A stretch of DNA of 64,000 nucleotides, taken from positions 86,138,546 through 86,202,545 of the forward strand of contig NC_044573.1 of the NCBI RefSeq assembly GCF_901933205.1. Direction: 5' to 3'. A model generated the notes under the pieces. That model ran no database searches and was not told the origin of the DNA. It was given only the letters and a program-made list of their open reading frames with translations. Position 1 is the stretch's first letter. Every line of letters begins with the position of its first letter. Shown here in pieces: positions 10,845 through 24,800 of the stretch. Both the position numbers and the translations under genes were made by a program. The DNA is from Camarhynchus parvulus (Eukaryota; Chordata; Aves; Passeriformes; Thraupidae).

Positions 10845-12803
10845 GTCCCTGGGCTTGTTTGTTCTTTATTTATTTTCTTTAAAATGTGCTGAACCAAGAT
10901 GTAATTTAGTTGGTGTAATACATTGTGGAATTACGGAGAAAGACGCTGTCCCATGCATACAAAAGCAGGCTTGGGTACATCCTTGCAAAGAGAACACGAG
11001 GGGCAGCAATTAGAGGTTTTCAGTTGAACACAGAATTTGTATTTTGCTGAATCTCTGAGATGAACACTCAGTTTTAGGCACGTCTTTCAAGAGTTAAGGG
11101 TTTACAAGCTTTTTATTTATTATTTTAAAGGCACTTTTTTTTTCTTTATGTCATGGCTAACTTTGGAAGTGCTAATCTTAATAAAAGAGTTAGAAATCAC
11201 AAGCTAGCTGGGACTGGAAGAGGAAAAACCATCCAGAGGCAGTGGCAGTAAGGGATAGCTCAGGAAGTGGCATGGCTGAATAGGAATTACCCTGTTAGCT
11301 CTCCCTAGCCCAACTCTGTGCCCTTGGGAGTGGGAAATACCCATAAAAGGGGAGAGAAATTCTAATAAAGTCTTTGAAATTTATACGTAAGGGTATAAAG
11401 GACTACTTCCCAACTCCCATGGTCTCTGCAATGATCGGTCATTTTGAAAAAGTGGAAAATTACTGGCATTACCAGACCCTGGGAAAGAGTCCATTCCACT
11501 GAAATTTTGGAAAAGTTTACCTCTCTGTAAGGAGAAATTGTCTTCTTGAGACCAGCATGCTAGGATACTGATTCCTGAAGACAAACTGCCTGAGATTTTG
11601 GCTAGGTCTGGATCTGGAAACTATAGATTTTTCTTAATTAAAACAAACAAAGGGAATGCCATGCTAGTCAAACTAACATGAATCACTGACTAAAGTTTCT
11701 CATATTCAAGGAAAATCCCAGCCTATCTCAGGATGTCTTAAGACAGACTCTTACATAACTTGCTTTATCTCATATAGTGAATTAATGTGGCTTTACTTTT
11801 TTAGATCATGGAAGTTGTGTTCAGGGATTGTCAAAAGGAGTTGTAGCAGCTAAAATTCATGTCTTAGATTGTTCGAAACTGCTGATATTTCTTTACATAG
11901 TTACCTCTGGAAAGGAAAATCTCTAGAATTTAATTCTGGTGAATTCCAAAAAGATTCTGATTATATTTGGATGGTGATGAGTGAAACCAATTTGTTGGAT
12001 TTTTTCCTGTGGAGTATTCATATGCCACTGTTCATCCTTCTAACCAGAGGAAACAAAGGGATATGTTTGGAACAGTCAAGATTATTTGCAACAAAATTTA
12101 TGTATTTGGAGGGTTTCGTATATGAAGTATGCATTCTCCATCAAGACAATTTTGTCTTGCAATAGCCAAGCAAATAATGTGACAGCTACTTGCATTGATA
12201 ACAAAGTTTCAAATGTGTTGTATACTGATTTCTAATTTTCAATTAATTGAAGTCTTTGAAAGAACATTTAATTCCATGTGAATAACAGTCTTTGCAAGAT
12301 ACTTGACCAACCTACTATTATCCAATGAAGACAGAAAATAGCATTAGATTAATGCACTACACTGTGTGAAGCATTTCTGTCTAAGCAGACATTCCAATTC
12401 AGTATTTGTTGTTATTTGGGTACTTTAATTAATTTGCTAATTTAAATGAGAATTTCCTATTGCAACTTGTTCTTAAGTTGGTCTGTTCCCTGTTTCCCTT
12501 GCACAGCTAGCCCAAAAAAAATTAGGGGTCATATACTAGTCATCCTTCCTTTCACCACCTTGTGTGTATAGTTAACAGAGTAGTGCTAAAAATTCAATTG
12601 CTCCAGCCCTGGGAATATCTGTCTCTTAATGAGGAAGAATTGGAGAATAATCTTTGTTTTTCTGATTATATTTTCATGGATTTTTTTTTAATTCTTTAGT
12701 TACATATTAAATGAAAATATGAGACTGAGCAGTGTAGTATTTTAGAAGTGTGCATTTTAATTATTAGAAGTCTACTCAAGGGACTGAACGCATATAAAAG
12801 ACA

Positions 12804-12878
12804 AGATCCTGTCCAATGAACTCACAGCAGATTCTCTCCTCAAGGGAGAATCTGCTGAGCGTTCATTGGACAGGATCT
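12804..12878. repeat. 75-bp near-perfect palindrome
   Basis: Position 12804 pairs with 12878, 12805 with 12877 and so on to the centre at 12841. Of 37 possible pairs I counted three mismatches (12822/12860, 12824/12858 and 12839/12843) and one G-T pair (12837/12845). The left arm starts AGATCCTGTCCAATGAAC and the right arm ends GTTCATTGGACAGGATCT. There is almost no spacer. No target-site duplication is evident in the flanks, which argues against a simple inverted-repeat transposon. It could have arisen by template switching during replication. Confidence 0.95.
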
Positions 12879-15800
12879 CCATGAGAGGCTTGATTAAATC
12901 AGTAGTTTTTGAATGGCTATAAAGCTTGCCATCTGTATGCCACCCTAATGAGTCACAGCACTGTTGTAATCTGGCAGCTCAGTTTTGCCGGGTTTTGGAG
13001 GAGAGATGAGTGTCTCTAAAGGTTTGAACTGGAGTCTGTTGTCCTTTATGAAAGGCCAAAGCATGACCCTGGGAGGCCCTTGTGCTGTAATGAGGCCAGG
13101 AGCCAAACTGAATTTGGAGGCTGCCTAGGAAGCCTTGCTGTATCTTGGGCCTCCACTAGGGAGAACTGTGGTTGTAGGAATACTGGAAAGAGAAACAAGT
13201 TCACCTTTTACCGTGTTTTAAGCTGGGCTTGGGTTTTGTGTCTTAGTTTTTTGTTGTTGTGAATGAATGAATGAGTAAATGGCCAGTTGCTATGGCAGCT
13301 GCAGTTCAGGGAAAAAATAAGGAAAGCACAGGTATTAGTCTGAGAATTGACAACAAACTCCTAATGGAAGACTCTCACCAGCACAGCAGGCACCACCACT
13401 TAGCTTCTACTCACTGTGTTTCTCATCTAGGTCTTGGAGTAACACCCTGAGGTGCACCATGGTTAAGTTTTCCCCAAGCTTTCATTGATAATCCCAGGCT
13501 GTAGGGGCAGTAACTGAAATACACCCCCCCAAACACACGTAATCAAGAGAGGGTTTTGCTGTTTCCCCACCTGGGTCCAATGGACTCATATTGCTTTAAT
13601 GAGGTGCTCTTTCCCACTGTCCAGGAAAGTTAGTGATTGTTCACCTTGCCAACGAAATAAATACACATCCATTTAACCCTTCGCTGCAGCTAGTGCCGTA
13701 TTTGGTGCATCTTTTGGAGCAGTAGATTGTGATCCTTCACCCTTTCTATCCTTTTGGGAGCAGCTTTCCCAGCTGTGGAGGAGGAAGTGGTCTTCTCTGC
13801 CTCTCCAGAGAGTCAAAGCCAGTCAGAGTTCAGGGGAAAAGAAAGTAGTAACAGCTAAATTTAGAAAACTGGTGTGAAAAGTAAGGCAAGTTAAATCCAT
13901 TCTTGTCCTTGAAATCTGAGGAAGAGGAAGGAAGATGCCTGCATGCAGCCTTTTTACTGAGCCTTAGAGGCATTTTAACAAGTCTGCTTGAAAGGGAGGA
14001 CTTATTCTGAAAACTGAATGACTGAGAGGATCTGTCCCCTGCCAGTTATGAGAACGACCATTTCTTTGTTAGACATGTTGAAGTAGAGAGGAATTTAAAT
14101 AATTTGGCATGGAGTCTTATAAATGTCAGAAACTGAGTAAAAAGTTATAATTCAGGCTAGTCACATCCTCTCAGTATTTCTTTCATGTTTGTTGTTCTCT
14201 TCATCTTTCATTTCTACTGTGGAGTGTTGTATTTACATTCATGATACATTTTTCCTGCAAACTAAAATACAGCTTTCAGCCTGTGAGTTCCTGCTTGCTT
14301 TAGAGCTGAGTGTATACAGTATATGCCATAAAATACCAAATACTGGATTGACATATTTAAAGTACAAATTAGATCTTTCCCTTTTTAGAAAGAAGATACC
14401 CACTCTACAGAACTCACCTTATAAGCCCAGCTGAAATGTGTATTTTGTCAAAACTAAACATTTAGAACATTTTGCCAGATGTGTGCAGGCAATTTCCTTT
14501 CCTGGGAAACAGTAAATTCCCTTACTCAGCCAGTCGTGGGTTTCTTCCATGCAGCAGATGAGTGGGCTGCTCTGAGAGAGATGCCTGAATTCTGCTAACA
14601 TTATCTTTCCAACTACCATTTTCCTTACAGCTGCACAGCTTCTGTTTGACAGGCAGATACAGAGATCTTTTGAGATCTCTGATAGAAAAGGAAGCATATA
14701 AACTTAAGAAATATAAGAAAATGTTGACTTAGCTTTAGTCTGCTGTCTGCAAACTTTGCCACTTTAAAACTTTTAAGGTGTTGATTTGGTAGATAAGTTT
14801 TCATTTCAGCAGTTTACTCATTTTAGGAAGGGAAAACTACATCATAAAATATGTGCAAACTAAAGGCAAAACCATGTAAACAAGTAGGTTTATGGTGCCG
14901 CATTCTTACAGGGATATTTGATCTACGTATGTAAATGCAAATGCTGTAATGTAATTTCAAAATCAAATCTGAGATGAAAAATCATCTGAAACATGGAATA
15001 AATTAATAAAGTATTTTATATATTCCTGGTATTTACATTCCTCACATTTTGACACTCAATGTTAAGTTCCCACCTTTGGGTCCTGGTACTTTAATATTAG
15101 TTTATGATAGTTCCATTTTCTGTCTTCAAAATGTTTTCCTTCACTGTAAGTAGTTTAGCATTTTTCTCAGGAACAAATGTCAACAAGGACAAGACTCATG
15201 AACTTGTAACTTATAAAACAGGGAACAGGATCTAGGACCCTATTGCATTTTTAGGCTGCTGAAAATCTTGTCTGTTTTTAGATCTTACACTCTTTTTCAA
15301 AGAGAAGAGTGATAGGTTATTATGTTTTCCTATAAGCCAAACAATTTCTTTTCATCCAGACCCATAGTTCAGATTTTTAGCACTTTAAAATTAATGATAA
15401 TATGTTAACAATCATTCCTACTTTCCCCACAATTTGCTCATTTTTATTCCATCTGAGCTTCTGCACCAGTCTCTCATGACTTCTTGAACAAAGTCTCTGG
15501 ATTCCACTCGCTTTCTCAGCTGCAGTTTATTTCTAATCACTCAGAACATCTGGTGTAACATCTTGTGAATTCATAATCAACTTTATGTTCCATCTCTGAC
15601 GTTCCATCACGTCTCCTTTGAGTGCCCTTCCTTACAAGGGAGGGCATTTGCCCAGTAGTTCTCATATTGTACTTCTGCTGAAGGGACAAGAGGTCAATAA
15701 TCTGATCCACTGAAAATATCAGTTACCACTCTGGCTTGGTGACTCCGTCTGTTTTTTCCCATCTTGCCTTGAAACATCCAATCCATCATTTCTGTACACA

Positions 15801-18800
15801 GTATTTTTTCTAGATGTCACAGGACCAGTGGAAGCATAATGCAGCCAAAACCAGACTTTGTGTATTCCCTTGGAAATTCTTCCATTCTCCCTTCTTCTCT
15901 TTAAGAATTGACACTGCCACCATCCTTCAATGTGTTTAAATCTATAGTCTGCAAGTTATGTTTCCTTGATGTCTGTGATGTCTTATTCTCTCCCTTTCTT
16001 GATGCTATGCTTTCATGTGTCTAAAACCCCTATCTTGGTCCTTATCATCAACATACTGAATTTTGTAGCATAATCTCTCTGGCTCCTCCATAATATTTGA
16101 AACGTGACTTACTTACGAAGCTTATTATATTAGTTCTGCCTCAGTAAATCATGTTCAACTTTGCTGTCATAAGGATAGATGGTTAGACATCCATCAGAGC
16201 TTCACACAAGTAGATTATATATTTAATTGCTTTGAATTTGGAAGATCTAAATTACCACCTCTCCTACCAATATGACAACTTCATTGCTTTCTTTGTAGCC
16301 ACTGGCTGGATTGGCTTTCCTGGACTGTCTTGGGTTAAACTTGGGTTAAGCTTAAATGTCTTTTCTCAGATAATCAGATATTTAATTTGATCATATTTCC
16401 AAATTATAGACTAATTTTGGTGTCCCACTTTTTTATAGTAACACTGTATTAACATTAAAAGACATTATATATATAAACATAATTATATCTCTATATATGT
16501 ATGTTCTTAGTAGGTTGTTGATGCCACTGTACCTAAAATATAATTGGTCATTTTAATTTAGCTTGGGACATCATGATATCACATCCTGAGTAATAACAAT
16601 AACATGAATTAATGGGTTTTTTTTTGATTCCTGTCATTATCACTTCCACGCTCCAAAACCTTGTTAAATACAGAATGCTCCTTAATTTCTGCTGCTTCAT
16701 TACTTTTATAGTGATTTCCTTTTTCAGTCCAAATTTTTAAGTGATATCTAAAGTAGAATTCACAAGTATCTACCGAACTGTAGTCTACACAAATAATGTA
16801 GGCACATATCTAAGAAGACTCTTACTGTGCATTAATGAAGTTCCTGTTTGTAGGACAGATGGTAGTGTCTTTCACTGTGAGCATTTTCTAATAATGAATG
16901 TTATTTTAATCTTTGAAAGATGAGTCATCCACATGCAGAAGTAGGAAGTGAGTCCCAGGATTATGAAGAATGGTTGCTACATGTCCTTCCTCCTTAACAT
17001 TTTTATGTAGTTTGACTGTAGTGCACAAAGGCTGTGCTTATTCTCTTCAGAGTTATGTGATGACTACAAACTTCAGCTGGTAGCAAGTGTAATTACATCT
17101 TAAACTCAAATAGCACGCACGGGTTCAAAACTAACATGGAAATTGCAGCTAATGTTAAGGATCTTACAATTGCACTGCTGAATATCTTACAGTGTTAAGT
17201 GCTGTGCCCTGTCTCTCATACTGGGAAAAGCATAATAAAGCACTTGTTTAAACAGGTTATCATTGGTTGAAACTGAATGAAATAACTTATGTGCTAGTGT
17301 GTAGTAAAGCCTTTAAAACCTATTTAACCTATTTTGAAAAATTGTTCCCATAGCACTTGTGTATTTACTCTTTAGTGTTGAATTATAAGTTAAAAATTCA
17401 ACAGATGTCCTTACTCTGCATGCTTATATGCTGTTTCTATGCTTTGAAAAATGTCTGTTAAATTAGTTTTGTGCATGTGGACAATTTAAACCTAAAATCT
17501 TTATGTAAGGTTTTGACTTTTGTTATATTATGTGAATGCTGTATTATATTGATGTGAAAAGGCAGCAGACTCTGAAAGAATCCAGAAGGCTTTTGGAAAA
17601 TGAGAAGTCTGTCTTACTGACATCCTAAAGAAAAATGCATATGCTGTTTGTTTAAAGGAATGTGTTTTTAAAAGTCTAAGCAGCTGACACTAAGACAGCC
17701 TTACAAATCACCCCAGTGCCTGTGATTTAAATCCTTCCTCTTGTAAGCAGTCAGTCAGGTTAGCGGAAGGTTCTCTCATCTGGTAATAGCACACTTATTT
17801 CATAATAACAGCATGTCACACTTCCCAAGAGCATGTTCAAGTTAAGATCTGAATTCAAAGATAAACTGGTGTCAAAGAGGGAATGAAAAGGAAGTGAAAA
17901 ACTGTGTAAGAGGAATAAACAACACTTTCAGAGAGGGAGAGGACATTTACGGCAACAGTAAGGTACCTAGTTCCTGACATCTGTTTCCCTCAAGAAAAAA
18001 ATACAGTACATGCACTAACCTTTTTATGGAGAGTGCAAGAAAAATATTTGCAGCATGTTTTCATATATTCATATTTGTTGAACTGTATTATGGATGTGTA
18101 ATTTGAAGTGGACAGAGCAACAGCAAACTATTTTTGCACTCTATAAAGATAAATATTTTCTTTTTTTCAGTACTAATAAACATAGTTCGGTAATAGCTCT
18201 CAAAAACATTGCCCACCCTCTTGCTAATTCTACCACAAAAACTGGGAATTCTTTTTGTTGCTGGTTTTACTGCTGTACAAGCAAAGGAAGGAATTAAAGT
18301 GGAGTTTTTTCTCCCTGGTTAGTGAGATGGGACAGCACAAAGATTAGCTGCATACGGATACCAAAATTAGGGCTTCTGTAAGTTTGGACTCCTTGCCTCT
18401 GTACAACTTACTGCTCTGTAAATATTAACGTAAGTACCTCACTGGCTGAGTAATATTCTGTTCTTTATCTCTCCAAATAAATCCTTTGCTGGAAAGGTAA
18501 TCCTCCATCTCCAGTAGAATATGTAGACACACCAAATCTCTCATAAGTATCCTATCATTAAAGTGGTATATTTTCTTCCCAACACAAACCAATGAGAAAG
18601 TCCTTTTACTGGACTTTTATCTAAATCTGAATTATTACTTGAGTAATTTCCCTACACAGAGGATTCAAATCTTTAATCTGTCTCACTAGAAATATATGTA
18701 CAGAAAATTTGGAGATGACATTGGTGATGTCTATATTGTTTGAATATGCATCCACATTCAGGCTAGCTGCAGCTAAAGTAACTTTTATTTAAAAATCAAA

Positions 18801-21800
18801 TAGTTCAATCTTTGTTTATTAGCTGGAGGCTAAGCTTGATTATAGAACATCTTGCTTGTATTTTTATGCTCTTACATGATTTTTATGTCAATATTTTCAG
18901 TCAAATCTGTGATCAAAATCTATTATAAATAACTAATAAAGCTTCATCTTTGGTTTTAAATTATACATTCTGATTTGTTACTGCTTCAGCATTGTGGCCT
19001 GAGCCCTAATAGCAATGTCCAGTGAACAGCATTTGTCTTGAACATAAATAACTTTATTTCTAGTTCATCAAATTAGTGATCAGCTGATGTTCTTCTACTA
19101 ATTTCTGCTTTCCTTTGCCTGCTCACCCACTTGAGTATCATTTTTAGGAAGCAAAATCCATACGTTGAAATATTTACTAGACAATGTTTTGAAACTGAGA
19201 TGTTCTGACTAGATGATGTTCTGACGTCTCCTAACTGAGTCAGTTTAGAATATTTTCTTTTTGCATTAATGAAGATTGTATCCTTGTGTAGGGTGTTAAG
19301 GTGCCCTTCTTTGATTAAGTGCATATAGCAGGTCAACTAAGATTTACTTGTGGAATCAGAGGAATTTCTCTCTGTTGATCACAAGGAGACTCTTGGGTAA
19401 CAGGTTCAGATGACAGTAGCAGAAGTTAGGTAAAATGAATGTCATGAAACTTATGGAAATAAGTGATGGTTATTCAAGATTTCATATGTGTTTTATTGTC
19501 TCATCTTAAAGTGCTGTTGTTAGTATATTATCAGCGTTTTTCATTTCATTACAGTTATCAGACTATTGGATCCAAACTCTGTTGTTTTGCCGTTCTTCTC
19601 TTTCAGTAATGGATTCACTTGGACTGTGAATTGATTAAAAAAAACATGTCAGTAAGAAATTGGGTCTAAATACATTGACCATCCTGGAAACATAATTCTT
19701 TTACACTGTAGGCACACTTTGCAATGCTAAGAGCACGATACCTTTGGTAAATATCTGTTGAAATGTTTAAGCAGAGACTGTTCAGGACCCCCAATGCAGC
19801 CCATGGTGAGGAAGGATGGAGTAGCAAAGGACTGAGTTTTCAGCCAGCTGGGAAGTATTCCAGGCAGGACTACAGCAGGCAGGGAAACTGTAGGGAGTCG
19901 TGGCCTAAAATTTGTTTTAATTTCATACAGAGTATAAAGATATATCTTCTGAAGCTAAGATCTGTGAGACTGTAGAAAGCCTCTCATGAGAAGCAATGGA
20001 ATCCCTGTTGTATGAGTAATACAAATGGCAAAACACTGAAAAATGTGAAGGAAAATCCCATGCTGGCAGCAGTATGAATTAAGTGATTTAATAAGCTTTT
20101 TCATCTCTTCATTTCTCTCATCAAACCTCATCACTTTGATGAAAGAAAGAAAAATGTTTATCTTGGACCTCCATGTGAAAAGTGCTTTTAGGAAAAAATA
20201 CCCCTCTTCAGATGATAAAACTATAATTAATATAGTTGATATAATTCTTGCATTTTCTCACAGACATTAATTTAAACCTATCAGGCACAAGCTAATATTA
20301 ATGCCTGCAAACTGTTAAGCACAATTATTCCAATATAAGGCAGCAGTGGGTTTAATATTGGAAATGGTTATCGTTTCAGATTTCTTTACAATATTGGGAC
20401 AGCTTAATTTTATATTATTAATTCCATCAATGACATGCAAAAGAACACAGTTATTCCAATTGCTAAAAGCATGAGAGTGAGACAGTGCTTCATAAACTGT
20501 TATTGCCCACACAAAAACCTTCTTGGCTGACAAGTTTGCAACCAGACAAATTATTCTCAATTATCAATGGCTTGATTGCTGCTTTTGCTTTCCGAATTTT
20601 TTTTAAAAAGGAAACTTATTTAAACATAATATCTACAGTGAATATTTGTTTTAAAAATGCATTTTATGGACATCATGAACTGAAAGAGCCACAAATTATA
20701 CATCAAAATCAGATTGCTCTTCATTAACTTGTGATAGCTTAATTTCTCTACTTTCAAAACCTCAATTTTTGAACACTTATTTGATGTGAAGTGGGCTCCT
20801 TTGTATTCATATTTGTTTTTTACCTTGCTAGTTCTGCAATGGGGGCAGAAAATCTGTGCTCACTTAGCTCTGACCTAACTCTGCTGGCCCACAGTTTTAG
20901 GCTACAGTACAGCCAATAAAGAAAAATAACACATGCTTTTAAGATAGCTATTTCAATAAACTGATAGCCTCAAGGACTAAAAAAAAAAAGATTCTTTAAA
21001 GGCAAACTGGGGGCTTCTCATTTAGAAGACTTTTCTAGTATCAATCAGAACCTTTTTGTGATACATCTGTCATGGAAAATGATCAGAAGCTGTTGAAGTA
21101 AACAAAATGTGGGTCTGTTCTGCATTATTGTAATTTGCAGATGCCCTGTGCCTGCTTACAGAGGATGGCCCGAGGCTTTTAAAGCTGTTAATGACAGGAA
21201 CAGTAGCCAAGAACTGTCTATATTTGAAATACAAGTGTATTTTTAAAATAAACCAGAGTGTGTGAATCCTCACACAGTTGCCATTTGCATTAGATTTACA
21301 CTGTGAGAATTTTTTTAAAAGATGCAGATTTCTCACCAAACATTCTGTGGACTAGTTAAACAATTGGAAGCATTTTCAAGAGGTGTTACCACTAGTTCAA
21401 ATATTGGCTTTTGTGGCTGGTCCAAATCAGGCTTTATAGTAAGTGAAACTTGGTTCCCTTTCATTGATTTCTCAATGTTCATTAATTCATTAAATGTTCA
21501 TTCATCAAATTCCATCCCTTTTCTGGCTCTTCCATGTCAGAAGGAGGCACCTGTTTCCAAAAGAATGAACTGGCAGATGGCTTAGTAAGTATTGCACCAT
21601 ATCACAGCTGGTGGATGAAGTAATTTTAATGAACAGAAAACAAACAGATATTAAAATAATCAGAATTGGAAATAAGGGAGAGAGGATTTCTTATCTTGTC
21701 CTTTTCTTTTTCTTCTTGGTTTTTTTTTTTTCTAGTTAATATTCTTCTATTAAGGTAGAGTTGTGAAATCTAAATCCTAAATACTAATTGTTGAAATTCA

Positions 21801-24800
21801 GGACAATTTGGACTGCGTAACAGCTCTGTCCATGAACATCAAATACACTGTAGCTGGTAGTGCATCTGCTGTACATGAAGGTTTTATCCATTTATACATT
21901 GTGTCATTTTTCCAGTTTACCAGGCATCTGAAAATCAGCCTGGTTTCAATGAAAATATGTAGAAAGCTGTACTCCATATGCTTTTCATATGAGACATCAG
22001 ACTTGACTGTGTAATACTGGACATCTCCCATTCTGTGGGACATCTGCCAAGCTCAGCCGAAATAAAAGTTACAGGCAGGAGAATAAAACCAGAGGAATAA
22101 GTGATTACTAAATCCTTATTCTGTTTTTAATTTTTATATTCTGCTCGGGTCTCAGAGTCAACTTTTAACAATGTCTCTGAACTGGAATAGCCATGTATTC
22201 TGTACTTTAAAATGCTTTGTGGTTAAAACTTTAAAATGTTTAATGTTCATAAATGAATGACAGATTTTCAGAGGTTCTCAATGTAGGCTTAGAGACTTCC
22301 AAAAATCCTAGTATGTTTCCCTTTGCATCTTTAGGTAAGAATGTATCTCTGATCTACGAGCTTGGAAAAGCCTAAGAGCCTTTTAATATGTTCTGTGCAT
22401 GAGTAGTTTAGGTTGTATTTGAAATGTAAACTGCAGCTGTTACAAATTTTCTCAAGAGTTTTGGGGTAAAGGATAAATCTTGCCTTGTTTTTGGGTGTTG
22501 CCAGTGATTATGTTACTCTGTCCTTTTAGTCTGTTATGTCCTAGATTATGAACTAATTAGATTAAGAAAGAAATGATAGCTTAAATTTAGGGGAAATTAT
22601 TCTATTCCTCATGATTACAGAGGCATGAAAATGTTTCTCTGCAAAATGGCAGTAGAAGGCAGCAAGTAAATAAAAAACATCTTTTTTTAGCATGATTTTG
22701 AAAGCCAGAATCCCGGTTTCTGAATAGTTCAGTTAGCAGTCCCAGAAATGTAAATTCTAAAGTCCTATTGTAAGACCTTCCTTTCACATTTCCAGAATAT
22801 GAAAGTAAATACTGATAACATCTGCCTATTTGGCATTGCTTTCAAGATGTTGTTTTCTTGTATCTATTTATAAATCTAATACCGTTCAACTCCTTTTTAT
22901 TGGCATGTATGTGTTTATTCTACCTTTCAATACCTTGGATGCTGTAGAAAACTTCAAAGTAAATTAGATTTGGGTTCCTGTCTACGATACAATCCACAGT
23001 CACATACAGGTTTCACTTGCTAAAACTTACTGTGGTTGCAAGTAGAATTTTTATAATGTTCAGGTTAATGCCTGTGGAAGATTTTTTAAGCATTTCAACT
23101 GCCAGTCTAATGGAAAGAACCCTGAGAATATTTATCTTCATTTATCATGCTTTCAGTTTTAGTATTAGCTATATTACAAGAGAGAGCATAAATCATCTAT
23201 TTGGCACCTCGCTTTTAATCCCAGGTTAAAAAAGGTACTACCAGGCTATTGCTTTCTGCAAGTTACATGCTGCTTTTGTAGTATTCTAGTCCTTCACTGC
23301 TGTTTCTTTGTCTGCATTACATCTGTGAAACTCAGAATAATCCCTGTATTCAATACATTGCTAACAGACAAGAAAGGAAATTTTACATATTCAGGATGCA
23401 TATGTAAATTACTATTTTTATTTAATAAAGATAGATTGTTGAGCCTGGCACTAATTTTATCCGTTATTACCAGTGAAGACATGAGAACTTGAAGTACATC
23501 CTGCTTCCATACCAGGGAAATTGGCTCAAAGTGGAAGGAGGAAGACATAGCATCATTTTTTGTGGAATACATCCTTTAAATGTTAGTTCACAAAGAGCTG
23601 CTGAGTCAAAAGGCCAATTTTATCTAAAATTTGTTTTTAAAAATGTAGGATACTCAGATATACATAGCATACATGACAAAATAGCCAAGATAAAACAGTT
23701 CTAGAAACCTGTTGGACTTTATGGATGCATCTGATTGCTGCTCAGGAGCCCATCCTGGGAAGGATACCCGCCTACTTCTGTGCCTTCTCTGGCTGATATG
23801 CTTAATCTATGCACACGACTATAATCTAGGAGCACATGATTATGTTCTGTAATGACTTACAAATAACTTTAACACCCCAATTAGCTCCTAAAAAGAGCTC
23901 TGTTTTATCTACATAACTAATTTTCCAGGATAAAAATCAGTTCTGTAATTCTTTTTTACCACTCTGTGGTCCTTGCTTATAGTACAATGACCTCATATAT
24001 GTATATCTAATAGAATCTTGCTGCCTTGGTACACTTGGGTCACAAAAACTTTTCACTGGTTATTTTGCCTGTAATTGTGATGTATTCTCTAGTTTCCTCT
24101 CTGCATTTGACTAGTTTGGACTAACATGGAAATGAAAAATGAGTGAATGTAAATTTTTTGCTAGAAGAAGGTTGTTGACAGCTTGTTCCAGTCCAGAATT
24201 TTCTCAGCACATAAACATAGACTACATTTCATAAAACAAAGCTGCAGTTTTGTTTGTTTGCTTTGGGGTTGTTTTCTAAGTTTCTTGAAAAGATCTGATT
24301 CTTAAATGAAAAGAAACACTGGGATGTGTTTAGAAGGGCATAACAAAGTACCAGAAGAGCAAGCAAAAACTGCAGTAAAGAAACTGAAACTGGTATACAG
24401 GTAATAAGAACAGACCCAGGCCAATATTAACTGCGAGGAAGAGCAGATGTTTCTGTTGCTCTATTGATGTAGATTTGGTAAATTTCCATTTTGCTGCAAT
24501 AGTAGCACATTATGCATGCATTACACATGCTTTTACATTATCATCTGAACTGTAATCTTGCACTTCTAGAAAACCAACACTTGGGGAAACTGTTATCATT
24601 TACAAACACAATCGAAGTTTTACTTTGATCTTTTTTCCATGGTAGAAAAAAACATAGTCAAGTTTATGTGCCTTTGTCTTTTCTCTTCTGGTGATGTTGC
24701 ACTGTGATTGTGTTTGTCTGTATGATTCATTGCAAGCTCACTGGCAGATGGTCACGTACACTTTGCAAAAGTGCTTGATGCTAATAATCAGCTTTTAGCT

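Noticed and set aside
11869..12165. 98-aa plus-strand frame
   Set aside because: No motif, AT-rich chance codons, no flanking splice or promoter evidence.
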